Assembly (NCBI GenBank): GCA_023428785.1
Contig: JAEYWU010000118.1
Coordinates: 1-10,290 of the forward strand
Origin: Pseudomonadota bacterium
GTDB lineage: Bacteria > Pseudomonadota > Alphaproteobacteria > Caulobacterales > Caulobacteraceae
Length of the DNA: 10,290 nt
Direction of reading: 5' to 3'
Within the stretch, counting starts at the first letter, position 1; each line of letters begins with the position of its first letter. The notes beneath the pieces are model-generated. The model saw nothing but the letters and a program-made list of their open reading frames with translations. It did no database searches and had not been told where the DNA came from. The position numbers and the translations under genes were made by a program. This document shows positions 1 to 7,630 of this stretch, one piece after another.

Positions 1-78
1 GGCCTGGCCATTCTGGTGACCTTCTTCCGTAACCGCCGCGACATCGCGGTGGACGACGCCTCCATGATGAAGGGCTGA
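1..78 (+). CDS. nuoK: NADH-quinone oxidoreductase subunit K, C-terminal fragment
   Basis: Only the last 25 codons and the TGA stop are in the window; the 5' part lies upstream. The visible residues run from the end of the last membrane helix (GLAILVTFF) into a short polar tail ending DDASMMKG, which matches the usual NuoK C-terminus (typically about 100 residues with three membrane helices). NuoK is a membrane-arm subunit of complex I sitting between NuoJ and NuoL/M/N and carries part of the proton path, although its key glutamates are outside this fragment. The gene ends 4 bp before nuoL, as expected for the conserved nuoK-L-M-N order. Identification rests on the tail plus context. Confidence 0.9.
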   Translation, partial: GLAILVTFFRNRRDIAVDDASMMKG

Positions 79-82
79 CGCG

Positions 83-2179
83 GTGCCGATCGAAACTCTC
101 GTCACGATTGGCGTCTTCGCTCCGCTCGTCGGCGCGGCGATCGCCGGCCTGTTCGGGCGCCGCATCGGCGACACCGCCTCGATGGCGGTGACGACCGGCC
201 TGCTGTTCCTGTCGTGCGCCATCGGCTGGACCGTGTTCAGCCAGCACACCTGGGGCCACATGGAGGCCTTCACCCTCCAACTGATGCCGTTCATCAATAT
301 CGGCGACTTCCAGTCGGCCTGGTCGATCCGCGTGGACGCCCTGTCGGCCACGATGCTGATCGTGGTGACGACGGTGTCGGCGCTCGTGCACCTGTATTCC
401 TGGGGTTACATGGCCGAGGATCCGCACCGGCCGCGCTTCTTCGCCTATCTGTCGCTTTTCACCTTTGCCATGCTGGCGTTGGTGACGGCCGCGGACTTCA
501 TGCAGCTGTTCTTCGGCTGGGAAGGCGTGGGCCTAGCGTCCTATCTGCTGATCGGCTTCTGGTTCAAGAAATCCACGGCCTCGGCCGCGGCCATCAAGGC
601 CTTCGTCGTCAACCGGGTGGGCGACTTCGGTTTCGCGCTCGGCATCATGACCGTCTTCTGGCAGTTCGGCACGATCGAGTTCGCCGAGCTGTTCCCGATG
701 ATCGGCGAGCGCGCCGGCACGACCTGGGAGTTCATCGGCTATGAGTGGTCGGCGCTCGACCTGGCCGGCTTCCTGCTGTTCATCGGCGCCATGGGCAAGT
801 CGGCCCAGTTCTTCCTGCACACCTGGCTGCCGGACGCGATGGAAGGCCCGACCCCGGTCTCGGCCCTGATCCACGCCGCCACCATGGTGACGGCCGGCGT
901 CTACATGGTCTGCCTGCTGAGCCCGATCTACGAATACGCCCCGGGCGCGGCCCAGATCATCGCCATCACCGGTGCGATCACGGCCCTGTTCGCCGCGACC
1001 GTCGGCCTGGCCCAGAACGACATCAAGCGGGTCATCGCCTATTCGACCTGTTCGCAGCTCGGCTACATGTTTTTTGCGGCGGGCGTCGGCGCCTATCAGG
1101 CGGCCATGTTCCACCTGTTCACCCACGCCTTCTTCAAGGCCCTGCTGTTCCTGGGCGCCGGCTCGGTGATCCACGGCATGCACCACGAGCAGGACATGCG
1201 GAAGATGGGCGGGCTGATGAAGCTGCTGCCGATCACCTATGCCGTCATGACCATCGGCACGATCGCCATCACCGGCCTGGGCATCCCGGGCGTGGGCGGG
1301 TTCGCCGGCTTCTATTCCAAGGACTCGATCATCGAGAGCGCCTTCGCCTCGGCGACCAACGGCCATTCGGCGGTGGGCTACTTCGCCTTCTTCGTCGGCC
1401 TGCTGGCCGCCGGCCTGACGGCCTACTATTCGTGGCGCCTGGTCCTGATGACCTTCCACAACAAGCCTGTCTGGAAGGCCGCAGACCACGACGACCATCA
1501 CGCGCACGACGACCATGCGTCGTCGGCACAGCTGGAAACCCATTCCGAGCCGGTGGCGAACGATGGAGATCATGCGGGGTCCGCCCATAATGATCATCAC
1601 CATCATGGGCCACTGAAGCCGCACGAGAGCCCGTGGGTCATGCTGCTGCCGCTGCTGATCTTGTCGGTGGGCGCCGTCGCCGCCGGCTATGTCTTCTACG
1701 ACAGCTTCGTTGGCCACCATGAGGCCGAGTTCTGGCGCGGCGCGATCTATGTGAGCGAGCACAACCACGTGCTCCACGAGAGCCACGACGTGCCGACTTG
1801 GGTGAAGTGGGCGCCGCTGATCCTGACGCTGATCGGCACGGCGGTCGCGCTGTTCGTCTACGGCCTGCGCGAGGGCATGGCCCGCCGCATGGCCGATCGG
1901 GGAGGGCCGCTGCACAGCTTCCTGTACAACAAGTGGTACTTCGACGAGCTGTACCAGGCGACGTTCGTTCGCGGCGCCAAGGCGCTGGGCGATCTCTTCT
2001 GGAAGATCGGCGACGTCAAAATCATCGACGGCCTGGGACCCAACGGGTTCGCCTGGGCGTCACTCAAGTCCGGGGGACGGCTGTCGAAGCTGCAGTCCGG
2101 GTATGTCTATCATTATGCGTTCGTGATGCTGCTCGGCGTAGCCGGCCTGCTCGCCTTCGCCTTCAGCCTGGCGAGCTGA
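83..2179 (+). CDS. nuoL: NADH-quinone oxidoreductase subunit L (complex I antiporter-like subunit)
   Basis: NuoL is the distal proton-pumping subunit of complex I in the inner membrane and is related to Mrp Na+/H+ antiporter subunits. The 698-residue product is nearly all membrane helices. The conserved channel residues are visible: Glu147 in FFGWEGVGLASY, Asp181, Lys239 in GAMGKSAQFFLHTWLPDAMEG, His264 in SALIHAATM, His348 and Lys352 in THAFFKALLF, and Lys413 in GFYSKDSI. A soluble His/Asp-rich loop spans about residues 467-513. The C-terminal part (about 600-698) holds the region of the long lateral helix and the last membrane anchor. The GTG start at 83 is preferred because an AAGGG ribosome site (70-74) lies 8 bases upstream, and the N-terminus (PIETLVTIGVFAPLVGA) fits the family. 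It lies 4 bp after nuoK and 4 bp before nuoM, in one operon. Length is at the long end for the family, partly because of the loop. Confidence 0.98.
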   Translation: MPIETLVTIGVFAPLVGAAIAGLFGRRIGDTASMAVTTGLLFLSCAIGWTVFSQHTWGHMEAFTLQLMPFINIGDFQSAWSIRVDALSATMLIVVTTVSALVHLYSWGYMAEDPHRPRFFAYLSLFTFAMLALVTAADFMQLFFGWEGVGLASYLLIGFWFKKSTASAAAIKAFVVNRVGDFGFALGIMTVFWQFGTIEFAELFPMIGERAGTTWEFIGYEWSALDLAGFLLFIGAMGKSAQFFLHTWLPDAMEGPTPVSALIHAATMVTAGVYMVCLLSPIYEYAPGAAQIIAITGAITALFAATVGLAQNDIKRVIAYSTCSQLGYMFFAAGVGAYQAAMFHLFTHAFFKALLFLGAGSVIHGMHHEQDMRKMGGLMKLLPITYAVMTIGTIAITGLGIPGVGGFAGFYSKDSIIESAFASATNGHSAVGYFAFFVGLLAAGLTAYYSWRLVLMTFHNKPVWKAADHDDHHAHDDHASSAQLETHSEPVANDGDHAGSAHNDHHHHGPLKPHESPWVMLLPLLILSVGAVAAGYVFYDSFVGHHEAEFWRGAIYVSEHNHVLHESHDVPTWVKWAPLILTLIGTAVALFVYGLREGMARRMADRGGPLHSFLYNKWYFDELYQATFVRGAKALGDLFWKIGDVKIIDGLGPNGFAWASLKSGGRLSKLQSGYVYHYAFVMLLGVAGLLAFAFSLAS

Positions 2180-2183
2180 TCTG

Positions 2184-3674
2184 ATGCCCATGATCCTCAG
2201 CATCGTCACCTTCCTGCCGCTGGTCGGCGCGCTCGCGATCCTCGCGATGCGTCTGATGGCGAAGTCGTCCGAAGCGCACGCCATGGACAAGGGCGCGCGT
2301 TGGATCGCCCTGATCACCACCCTGGTGACCCTGGCCGTGTCCGTCCTGCTGGTCGCCCAGTTCGATGCGTCGAACCCCGGCTATCAGTTCGTGGAATACG
2401 TGCCGTGGTTCGCCGGGGCGGCCTATCACATGGGCGTCGACGGGATCTCGATCCTGTTCGTCCTGCTGACCGCCTTCCTGATGCCGATCTGTATCGCGGC
2501 CAGCTGGAAGCCGATCACCAACCGGGTGGTCGAGTACATGATCGCCTTCCTGGTGCTCGAGACGCTGGTCATCGGCGTGTTCACGGCGCTGGACCTGTTC
2601 CTGTTCTACATCTTCTTCGAGGGCGGCCTTGTGCCGATGTTCCTCATCATCGGCATTTGGGGTGGAGCGAACCGGGTCTACGCGGCCTACAAGTTCTTCC
2701 TCTACACCCTGCTGGGATCGGTCCTGATGCTGGCGGCCATGCTGTATATGGCGGCTACCGCGGGCACGACCTCGATCCCGGAACTGTCGCAGTTCGCCTT
2801 TGACCCGATGGCGCAGACCTTCCTGTGGCTGGCCTTCTTCGCCTCCTTCGCGGTGAAGATGCCGATGTGGCCGGTCCACACCTGGTTGCCCGACGCCCAC
2901 GTGCAGGCGCCGACGGCGGGTTCGGTGATCCTGGCGGGTATTCTGCTGAAGCTCGGCGGCTACGGCTTCCTGCGCTTCAACCTGCCGATGTTCCCGCAGG
3001 CGTCAGAGGTCTTTACGCCGCTGGTGCTGGTGCTGTCGGTGATCGCGGTGATCTACACCTCGCTGGTCGCCTTCCGTCAGACCGACATCAAGAAGCTGAT
3101 CGCCTATTCGTCGGTCGCGCACATGGGCTTCGTGACCATGGGCATCTTCGCCGGCAACGAGGCGGGCGTTCAGGGCGCGGTGTTCCAGATGCTGAGCCAC
3201 GGCCTGATCTCGGGCGCGCTCTTCCTGTGCGTCGGAGTCGTCTATGACCGAATGCACACCCGCGAGATCAGCTTCTACGGCGGCCTGGCCGAGCCGATGC
3301 CCCGCTATGCGGCCATCTTCATGCTCTTCACCATGGCCAATGTCGGCCTGCCAGGCACCTCGGGCTTCGTCGGGGAAATCCTGACCATGACCGGCGTCTA
3401 TCAGGTCTCGACCTGGGCGGCGTTCGGCGCGGCATCGGGCGTGATCCTGTCGGCGGTCTATGCGCTGACCCTGTATCGCCGCGTAGTCTTCGGCGAGGTG
3501 ACCAATCCCCAGCTGCGCGGCATCGCCGATGTGACGAAGCTGGAGATCGCGATCTTCGTGCCGCTGATCCTCGGCACCCTGTGGCTGGGCGTCTATCCGG
3601 CCGCTGTCTTCGATCTCACCCAAGCCTCGGTCGACCAGTTGGTCACGGCCTATCAGTCGGCCATCGGGGGCTAG
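2184..3674 (+). CDS. nuoM: NADH-quinone oxidoreductase subunit M (complex I antiporter-like subunit)
   Basis: NuoM is the middle antiporter-like, proton-translocating subunit of the complex I membrane arm. The 496-residue protein has about 14 predicted membrane helices and the family motifs: Glu146 in FYIFFEGGLVPMFLIIG, Lys225 and His232 in FAVKMPMWPVHTWLPDAHVQAP, Lys256 in GILLKLGGYGF, His339 in MLSHGLISGALF, and Glu398 in GTSGFVGEIL. These correspond to the charged residues forming the central hydrophilic axis. The start at 2184 is 4 bp after the nuoL stop; a second in-frame ATG two codons on (2190) is possible, but the weak GAG at 2173-2175 is better placed for the first. Length is normal for the family and no frameshift is seen. 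It is translated as part of nuoK-L-M-N. Confidence 0.98.
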   Translation: MPMILSIVTFLPLVGALAILAMRLMAKSSEAHAMDKGARWIALITTLVTLAVSVLLVAQFDASNPGYQFVEYVPWFAGAAYHMGVDGISILFVLLTAFLMPICIAASWKPITNRVVEYMIAFLVLETLVIGVFTALDLFLFYIFFEGGLVPMFLIIGIWGGANRVYAAYKFFLYTLLGSVLMLAAMLYMAATAGTTSIPELSQFAFDPMAQTFLWLAFFASFAVKMPMWPVHTWLPDAHVQAPTAGSVILAGILLKLGGYGFLRFNLPMFPQASEVFTPLVLVLSVIAVIYTSLVAFRQTDIKKLIAYSSVAHMGFVTMGIFAGNEAGVQGAVFQMLSHGLISGALFLCVGVVYDRMHTREISFYGGLAEPMPRYAAIFMLFTMANVGLPGTSGFVGEILTMTGVYQVSTWAAFGAASGVILSAVYALTLYRRVVFGEVTNPQLRGIADVTKLEIAIFVPLILGTLWLGVYPAAVFDLTQASVDQLVTAYQSAIGG

Positions 3675-3681
3675 GACGACC

Positions 3682-5115
3682 ATGGAAATCTCGAACGCAC
3701 TCTCCATCTCCACCCCCGAGCTGATCGTCGTCATCGGCGCCATGGTCATGCTGCTGGTCGGCGCCTACGGCGGCGACAAGGCGCGCCCGGCGGTCTCGCT
3801 GCTGAGCGGTCTGGTCCTGATCGCGGCGGCTGTCGCCTCGGCGGTCGGGCCGCTGGGCGAGGCCTTCCTCGGCGCCTTCGTCAACGACCAACTGGCCGTC
3901 TTCGCCAAGGTGGTGATCTATCTGTCGTCGGCCGTCGCCATCTTCCTCGGCCACGGCTGGATGAAGCGTACCAACAACAGCCGCTTTGAATATCCGATCC
4001 TGATCCTGCTGGCCTCGGCGGGAATGAGCATGATGGCGTCGGCGGGCGACCTAATCTCGCTCTATGTCGGCATCGAGCTGCAGTCGCTGGCGCTCTATGT
4101 GCTGGCAGCTTTCAATCGCGACGACGCCAAGGGTTCGGAAGCGGGCCTGAAGTATTTCGTCCTGGGCGCGCTGTCGTCGGGCCTGCTGCTGTATGGCGCC
4201 AGCCTGATCTACGGTTTCGCCGGATCCATGCGTTTCGAGGACATCGCGGTTGCCGCGACGGGCGCGGAAGGCACCGGCCTGATCTTCGGTCTGGTGTTCC
4301 TGCTGTGCGGTCTGGCTTTCAAGATTTCGGCGGCGCCGTTCCATATGTGGACGCCGGATGTCTATGAGGGCGCCCCGACCCCGGCGGTCGCCTTCTTCGC
4401 CGCCGCGCCGAAGCTGGCCGCCCTGGTTCTCATCGCGCGGACCTTGGGCACGGGCTTCGAGGTCATCGCCGATCAGTGGCGCCAGGTCGTTCTTGCGATC
4501 GCGGTCCTGAGCTTCGTGGTCGGCGCCTTCGGCGGCCTGATGCAGAAGAACATTCAGCGCCTGCTAGCCTATTCGTCGATCGCGAACATGGGCTATGCGC
4601 TGCTGGCCATCGCGGCCGGCACGGCGGTGGGCGTGAAGGCCATGCTGGCCTTTGGTGTCCTGTACATCATCGACGTAACGGGTTTCTTCGCCTGCCTGCT
4701 GGCGCTCAGCCGCAATGGTCGTCCGATCGTCAACATCGCGGATCTGGCCGGCCTGAAGGCCGACCGGCCGGGCACTGCGATCGTGATCACGGCCCTGTCG
4801 TTGTCGGTCCTGGGCATGCCGCCTTTCTCGGGCTTCTGGGCCAAGGTCTTCGTCTTTGGCGCGGCCATCGAGGGCGGGCTGTGGATCTTTGCGGCTTTGG
4901 GTCTGGCGGCCTCGGTCGTGGCGGCCTTCTACTATTTGCGGATCATCAAGCTGATCTGGTTCGATCCGTCGCCGGGTCTGACCGATCCGGCCCCGCGTGA
5001 CGCCCAGTGGGTGGCCTATGCGGCGGCGGCCTTCAGCTTCCCGCTGGTGCTGTTCGCGCTCGGCTTCCTGGACCGTTTCGCGGACGTGGCGGCCTCGTCG
5101 CTGGGACTGGGGTGA
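3682..5115 (+). CDS. nuoN: NADH-quinone oxidoreductase subunit N (complex I antiporter-like subunit)
   Basis: NuoN is the innermost of the three antiporter-like proton-pumping subunits of complex I. The 477-residue product has about 14 hydrophobic segments. Expected charged residues are present: Glu132 in YVGIELQSLALYVLAAF, Lys157, Lys214 and His221 in LAFKISAAPFHMWTPDVYEGAP, Lys244 in AAAPKLAAL, and Lys388 in PFSGFWAKVFVF. The ATG at 3682 follows nuoM by 7 bp, with AGGA at 3673-3676 overlapping the nuoM stop as a plausible ribosome site. It is the last nuo gene, and its TGA overlaps the start of the biotin ligase gene, so translation probably continues into birA. Length and motif order are normal for the family. 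Confidence 0.98.
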   Translation: MEISNALSISTPELIVVIGAMVMLLVGAYGGDKARPAVSLLSGLVLIAAAVASAVGPLGEAFLGAFVNDQLAVFAKVVIYLSSAVAIFLGHGWMKRTNNSRFEYPILILLASAGMSMMASAGDLISLYVGIELQSLALYVLAAFNRDDAKGSEAGLKYFVLGALSSGLLLYGASLIYGFAGSMRFEDIAVAATGAEGTGLIFGLVFLLCGLAFKISAAPFHMWTPDVYEGAPTPAVAFFAAAPKLAALVLIARTLGTGFEVIADQWRQVVLAIAVLSFVVGAFGGLMQKNIQRLLAYSSIANMGYALLAIAAGTAVGVKAMLAFGVLYIIDVTGFFACLLALSRNGRPIVNIADLAGLKADRPGTAIVITALSLSVLGMPPFSGFWAKVFVFGAAIEGGLWIFAALGLAASVVAAFYYLRIIKLIWFDPSPGLTDPAPRDAQWVAYAAAAFSFPLVLFALGFLDRFADVAASSLGLG

Positions 5116-5864
5116 TCTTCCAGTCCTGGCCGGTCTTGGCCTTCGACCAGATCGACTCGACCAATGCCGAGGCGCGCAGGCGAGGGGAGGCCGGTGAGAC
5201 CGGCCCCCTCTGGATCACTGCGCGCGAGCAGACCGCCGGACGCGGTCGTCGTGGCCGGGCCTGGTCCGGGCACACGGGCAATCTGGCCGCGACCCTGCTG
5301 ATCAGTGTCGATCGACCGCCGGCCGAAGCCGCGATGGTCAGCTTCGTCGTCGCCCTGGCGGCCCACGACGTGATGCAGCGGTTCGCCGCGCCCGGGCTCG
5401 TCACCCTGAAGTGGCCCAATGACGTCCTGATCGCGGGCGAGAAGGCGGCGGGTCTGTTGATCGAATCCGGACCGACGAGCGGCGGACTTTGGCTGGCGAT
5501 CGGCGTAGGCCTGAACCTTGTCTGGGCGCCGTCCGGCGCCGAACGGCCCGCGACGACGCTGGCTGACCATCTGGCAGGTGACCAGACGGCCGCACCCACG
5601 CCCGAGGCGGCGCTGACGGCGCTGGACGCCGCGATGCAGGCTCGGCTGGCCCAGTGGAATAACGGCGGGTCCGCCGCCATTCTCGAGGATTGGTCCGCAA
5701 GGGCCTCGGGCATTCCCGGCCCGTGCGTGGCGCGGCTCGGCCTTGAAACCGTCACCGGACGTGCTGAAGGACTGGCCCCGGACGGCGCGCTGAGGCTGCG
5801 CCTTGAGAGCGGCGAGGTCCGGATGATCTCGGCCGGCGATGTCTTCTTCGGAGCGAACGCATGA
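5112..5864 (+). CDS. birA: Biotin--[acetyl-CoA-carboxylase] ligase, monofunctional
   Basis: This enzyme activates biotin to biotinyl-AMP and attaches it to a lysine of biotin carboxyl carrier proteins (acetyl-CoA and propionyl-CoA carboxylase). The 250-residue cytoplasmic protein begins directly with the catalytic domain: the substrate-entry motif FDQIDSTNAEA (11-21), the biotinyl-AMP loop GRGRRGRAWSG (43-53) with TGNLAATLL after it, the catalytic lysine in KWPNDV (Lys100), then AGLLIE and a small C-terminal beta domain. The N-terminal helix-turn-helix of E. coli BirA is absent, so it should not act as the biotin operon repressor. I chose GTG at 5112 because the protein then starts at the conserved domain and overlaps the nuoN stop (GTGA); an upstream in-frame ATG at 5007 would add 35 residues read out of frame within nuoN. 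The 3' end overlaps rnj. Confidence 0.95.
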   Translation: MIFQSWPVLAFDQIDSTNAEARRRGEAGETGPLWITAREQTAGRGRRGRAWSGHTGNLAATLLISVDRPPAEAAMVSFVVALAAHDVMQRFAAPGLVTLKWPNDVLIAGEKAAGLLIESGPTSGGLWLAIGVGLNLVWAPSGAERPATTLADHLAGDQTAAPTPEAALTALDAAMQARLAQWNNGGSAAILEDWSARASGIPGPCVARLGLETVTGRAEGLAPDGALRLRLESGEVRMISAGDVFFGANA

Positions 5865-7531
5865 GCGCCGACCCGCGCGACGAACTGGTCTTCCTGCCGC
5901 TCGGGGGCTCCAACGAGATCGGCATGAACCTCAACGCCTATGGCTTCGGCCCGGCGGATGACCGCAGGTGGATCGTCGTCGATGTGGGCGTGACGTTCGG
6001 GGACTCCACCACGCCCGGCGTGGACGTGATCGTGCCGGACCCGACATATCTCGAGGGCGAGGAGATCCTCGGGATCGTGCTGACCCATGCCCATGAGGAC
6101 CACATCGGGGCGCTGGGCTGGCTGTGGCCCCGGATCAAGGCCCCGGTCTATGCGACGCCGTTTACGGCCTTCCTCGTACGAGAAAAGCTGCGCGACGCGG
6201 CCCTGCTGGACGAGGTCGAACTGATTGAGGTGCCGCTGGGCGGGACGATCAGCCTGGGGGATTTCGAGGTGACGATGGTCACCATCACCCACTCGATCCC
6301 GGAGCCGAACGGACTGGCGATCAAGACGCCGCTTGGCACGGTGCTGCACACCGGCGACTGGAAGATCGATGAGGATCCGGTCGTCGGCCAGCGGACCGAC
6401 GTAGAAACGATCCGGCGGCTGGGCGACGAGGGCGTCCTGGCGATGGTGTGTGATTCTACCAACGTCTTCGTGGACGGCACGGCCGGGTCGGAAGCGGATG
6501 TGAAGATCGCACTGTCCGAACTGATCTCGACGTTGAAGGGCAAGGTGGCCGTCGGCTGCTTCGCCTCGAACGTGGCGCGCGTCGACAGCATTATACGGGC
6601 GGCGGAGGCTTGCGGGCGCCGGGTTTGCCTGGCCGGGCGGTCGATGCACCGGATCACGGCGGCTGCCAAATCTGTCGGCCTGTTGCAGGACGTGCAGCCC
6701 TTCATCGACATGAGCGAAGCGGGATACTTCCCCGACGAGTCGATCCTGTTCCTGTGCACCGGGAGCCAAGGCGAGGCCCGTGCCGCCCTGAGCCGGATCG
6801 CGGATGGAGACCACCCGCATCTGACGCTTGGAAACGGCGACGCCTGCATCTTCTCGTCGCGCCAGATCCCCGGCAATGAACTTGCCATCGGCCGGATGCA
6901 GGACAAGCTCGCCGAGCGGGGTGTGCGGCTCTACACCGAGCGCGACCATCCCGGCATCCACGTCTCGGGCCATCCGTGCCGCGACGAGCTGAGACAGATG
7001 TATCAATGGGCCCGGCCGCGCATCGCGGTGCCGACCCACGGCCAGCGGCGTCATCTGATCGAGCACTGCAATCTGGCCAAGGACATGCAGACGCCCGAGG
7101 CGGTTGCGCTTCGGAACGGAGACCTGCTGAGGCTGGCTCCAGGAATGGCGGAGATCATCGACGAGGTGCCATCGGGCCGTCTGTTCGTCGACGGCGGCCT
7201 ACTGACGCCGGAAGGCTCAGAGGCGATGCGCGAGCGCAGGCTAGCCTCGGTCGTCGGGGTGGTGGCCGTGGCCGTTGCCATCGACGCCAAGGGGCGTCTG
7301 GCCGGCGGCCTGGAAATCCGGGGACTGGGCCTGCCGGGCGATGCGGAATTGGATGAGGCGCTGGATGATCTCGCGGACCGTGCCGCTGATGCCCTGTCTC
7401 GCATGAAACCGGCCGAACGCATGGATGACATGGCCGTCGAACAGACGGTCGCGCGCGTCATCAAGAAGGCCGGGCGCCAGATCTGGGACCGCAAGCCCGT
7501 GGTCGAGACCCTGATTGTGCGCCTCGACTAG
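5861..7531 (+). CDS. rnj: Ribonuclease J
   Basis: RNase J is a metallo-beta-lactamase/beta-CASP nuclease with 5'-3' exonuclease and endonuclease activity in RNA maturation and decay; in alphaproteobacteria it is known for roles in rRNA 5'-end processing. The 556-residue protein shows the metal-site motif THAHEDHIG (His76, His78, Asp80, His81), His144 in THSIPEPNGLAI, Asp166 in HTGDWKID, CDSTNV (about 197-202), the beta-CASP segment with CTGSQGEARAALSR (from 299), HVSGH (His367, His371) and PTHG (His393). A C-terminal domain of about 100 residues follows. The ATG overlaps the birA stop (ATGA), and a GGAG ribosome site (5850-5853) lies 7 bases upstream. The usual Glu of the PxHGE motif is Gln395 here. 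It is the last gene of the nuo-birA run and is followed by a hairpin. Generic metallo-hydrolase annotation is possible in databases, but the motif set is specific. Confidence 0.96.
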   Translation: MSADPRDELVFLPLGGSNEIGMNLNAYGFGPADDRRWIVVDVGVTFGDSTTPGVDVIVPDPTYLEGEEILGIVLTHAHEDHIGALGWLWPRIKAPVYATPFTAFLVREKLRDAALLDEVELIEVPLGGTISLGDFEVTMVTITHSIPEPNGLAIKTPLGTVLHTGDWKIDEDPVVGQRTDVETIRRLGDEGVLAMVCDSTNVFVDGTAGSEADVKIALSELISTLKGKVAVGCFASNVARVDSIIRAAEACGRRVCLAGRSMHRITAAAKSVGLLQDVQPFIDMSEAGYFPDESILFLCTGSQGEARAALSRIADGDHPHLTLGNGDACIFSSRQIPGNELAIGRMQDKLAERGVRLYTERDHPGIHVSGHPCRDELRQMYQWARPRIAVPTHGQRRHLIEHCNLAKDMQTPEAVALRNGDLLRLAPGMAEIIDEVPSGRLFVDGGLLTPEGSEAMRERRLASVVGVVAVAVAIDAKGRLAGGLEIRGLGLPGDAELDEALDDLADRAADALSRMKPAERMDDMAVEQTVARVIKKAGRQIWDRKPVVETLIVRLD

Positions 7532-7575
7532 GGCGTCAGACTTGGACAGCGGCGCCCGGGCCCTTTGACGCCTAG
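7528..7575 (+). terminator. Imperfect hairpin at the 3' end of rnj, possible transcript end
   Basis: CTAGGGCGTCA (7528-7538) can pair with TGACGCCTAG (7566-7575): ten base pairs with one bulged G, closing a 27-nt GC-rich loop. The left arm includes the rnj stop codon. No T-run follows, so it is not a classical intrinsic terminator; it could end the nuo-birA-rnj transcript inefficiently, protect a 3' end or be chance in GC-rich DNA. The direction of the flanking genes would also allow read-through to the protease. Confidence 0.35.
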
Positions 7576-7630
7576 GATGAGGTGGTTCAGAACAGTCGCT
7601 ACCGGCTGACGCTCATTTGGGGGGTGTTTC
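7532..7630. other. 99-bp intergenic gap between rnj and the protease gene
   Basis: The gap carries most of the hairpin after rnj. A TTGACG (7565-7570) resembles a -35 box, but I see no convincing -10 at normal spacing. A G-run (7619-7624) sits 6 bases before the GTG start of the protease and probably serves as its ribosome site. No small ORF with a credible start is seen. Confidence 0.5.
7619..7624 (+). promoter_or_regulatory. Putative ribosome binding site of the protease gene
   Basis: A run of six G lies 6 bases before the GTG at 7631. It is a loose Shine-Dalgarno match, but it is the only purine-rich stretch at the right distance. It supports the GTG start, which also gives a complete signal peptide. 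Confidence 0.5.

Noticed and set aside
533..1915. Minus-strand open frame of 460 codons across nuoL
   Set aside because: Antisense to conserved nuoL; the product is low-complexity and charged (Gln/Arg/Asp/His-rich), with no motif or ribosome site.
5007..5111. Longer birA start at the ATG at 5007
   Set aside because: The extra 35 residues would be read out of frame within the conserved end of nuoN and precede the normal start of the catalytic domain.
5033..7066. Long open frame on the minus strand (677 codons) across birA and rnj
   Set aside because: It lies antisense to two clear enzymes with all catalytic motifs; its translation is rich in Arg, His, Asp and Pro with no recognisable domain, as expected for a mirror frame in GC-rich DNA.
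7565..7603. Possible promoter with TTGACG before the protease
   Set aside because: The nearest -10-like GCTAC (7598-7602) is about 27 bases away, too far for a normal spacer; the TTGACG also forms part of the hairpin arm.
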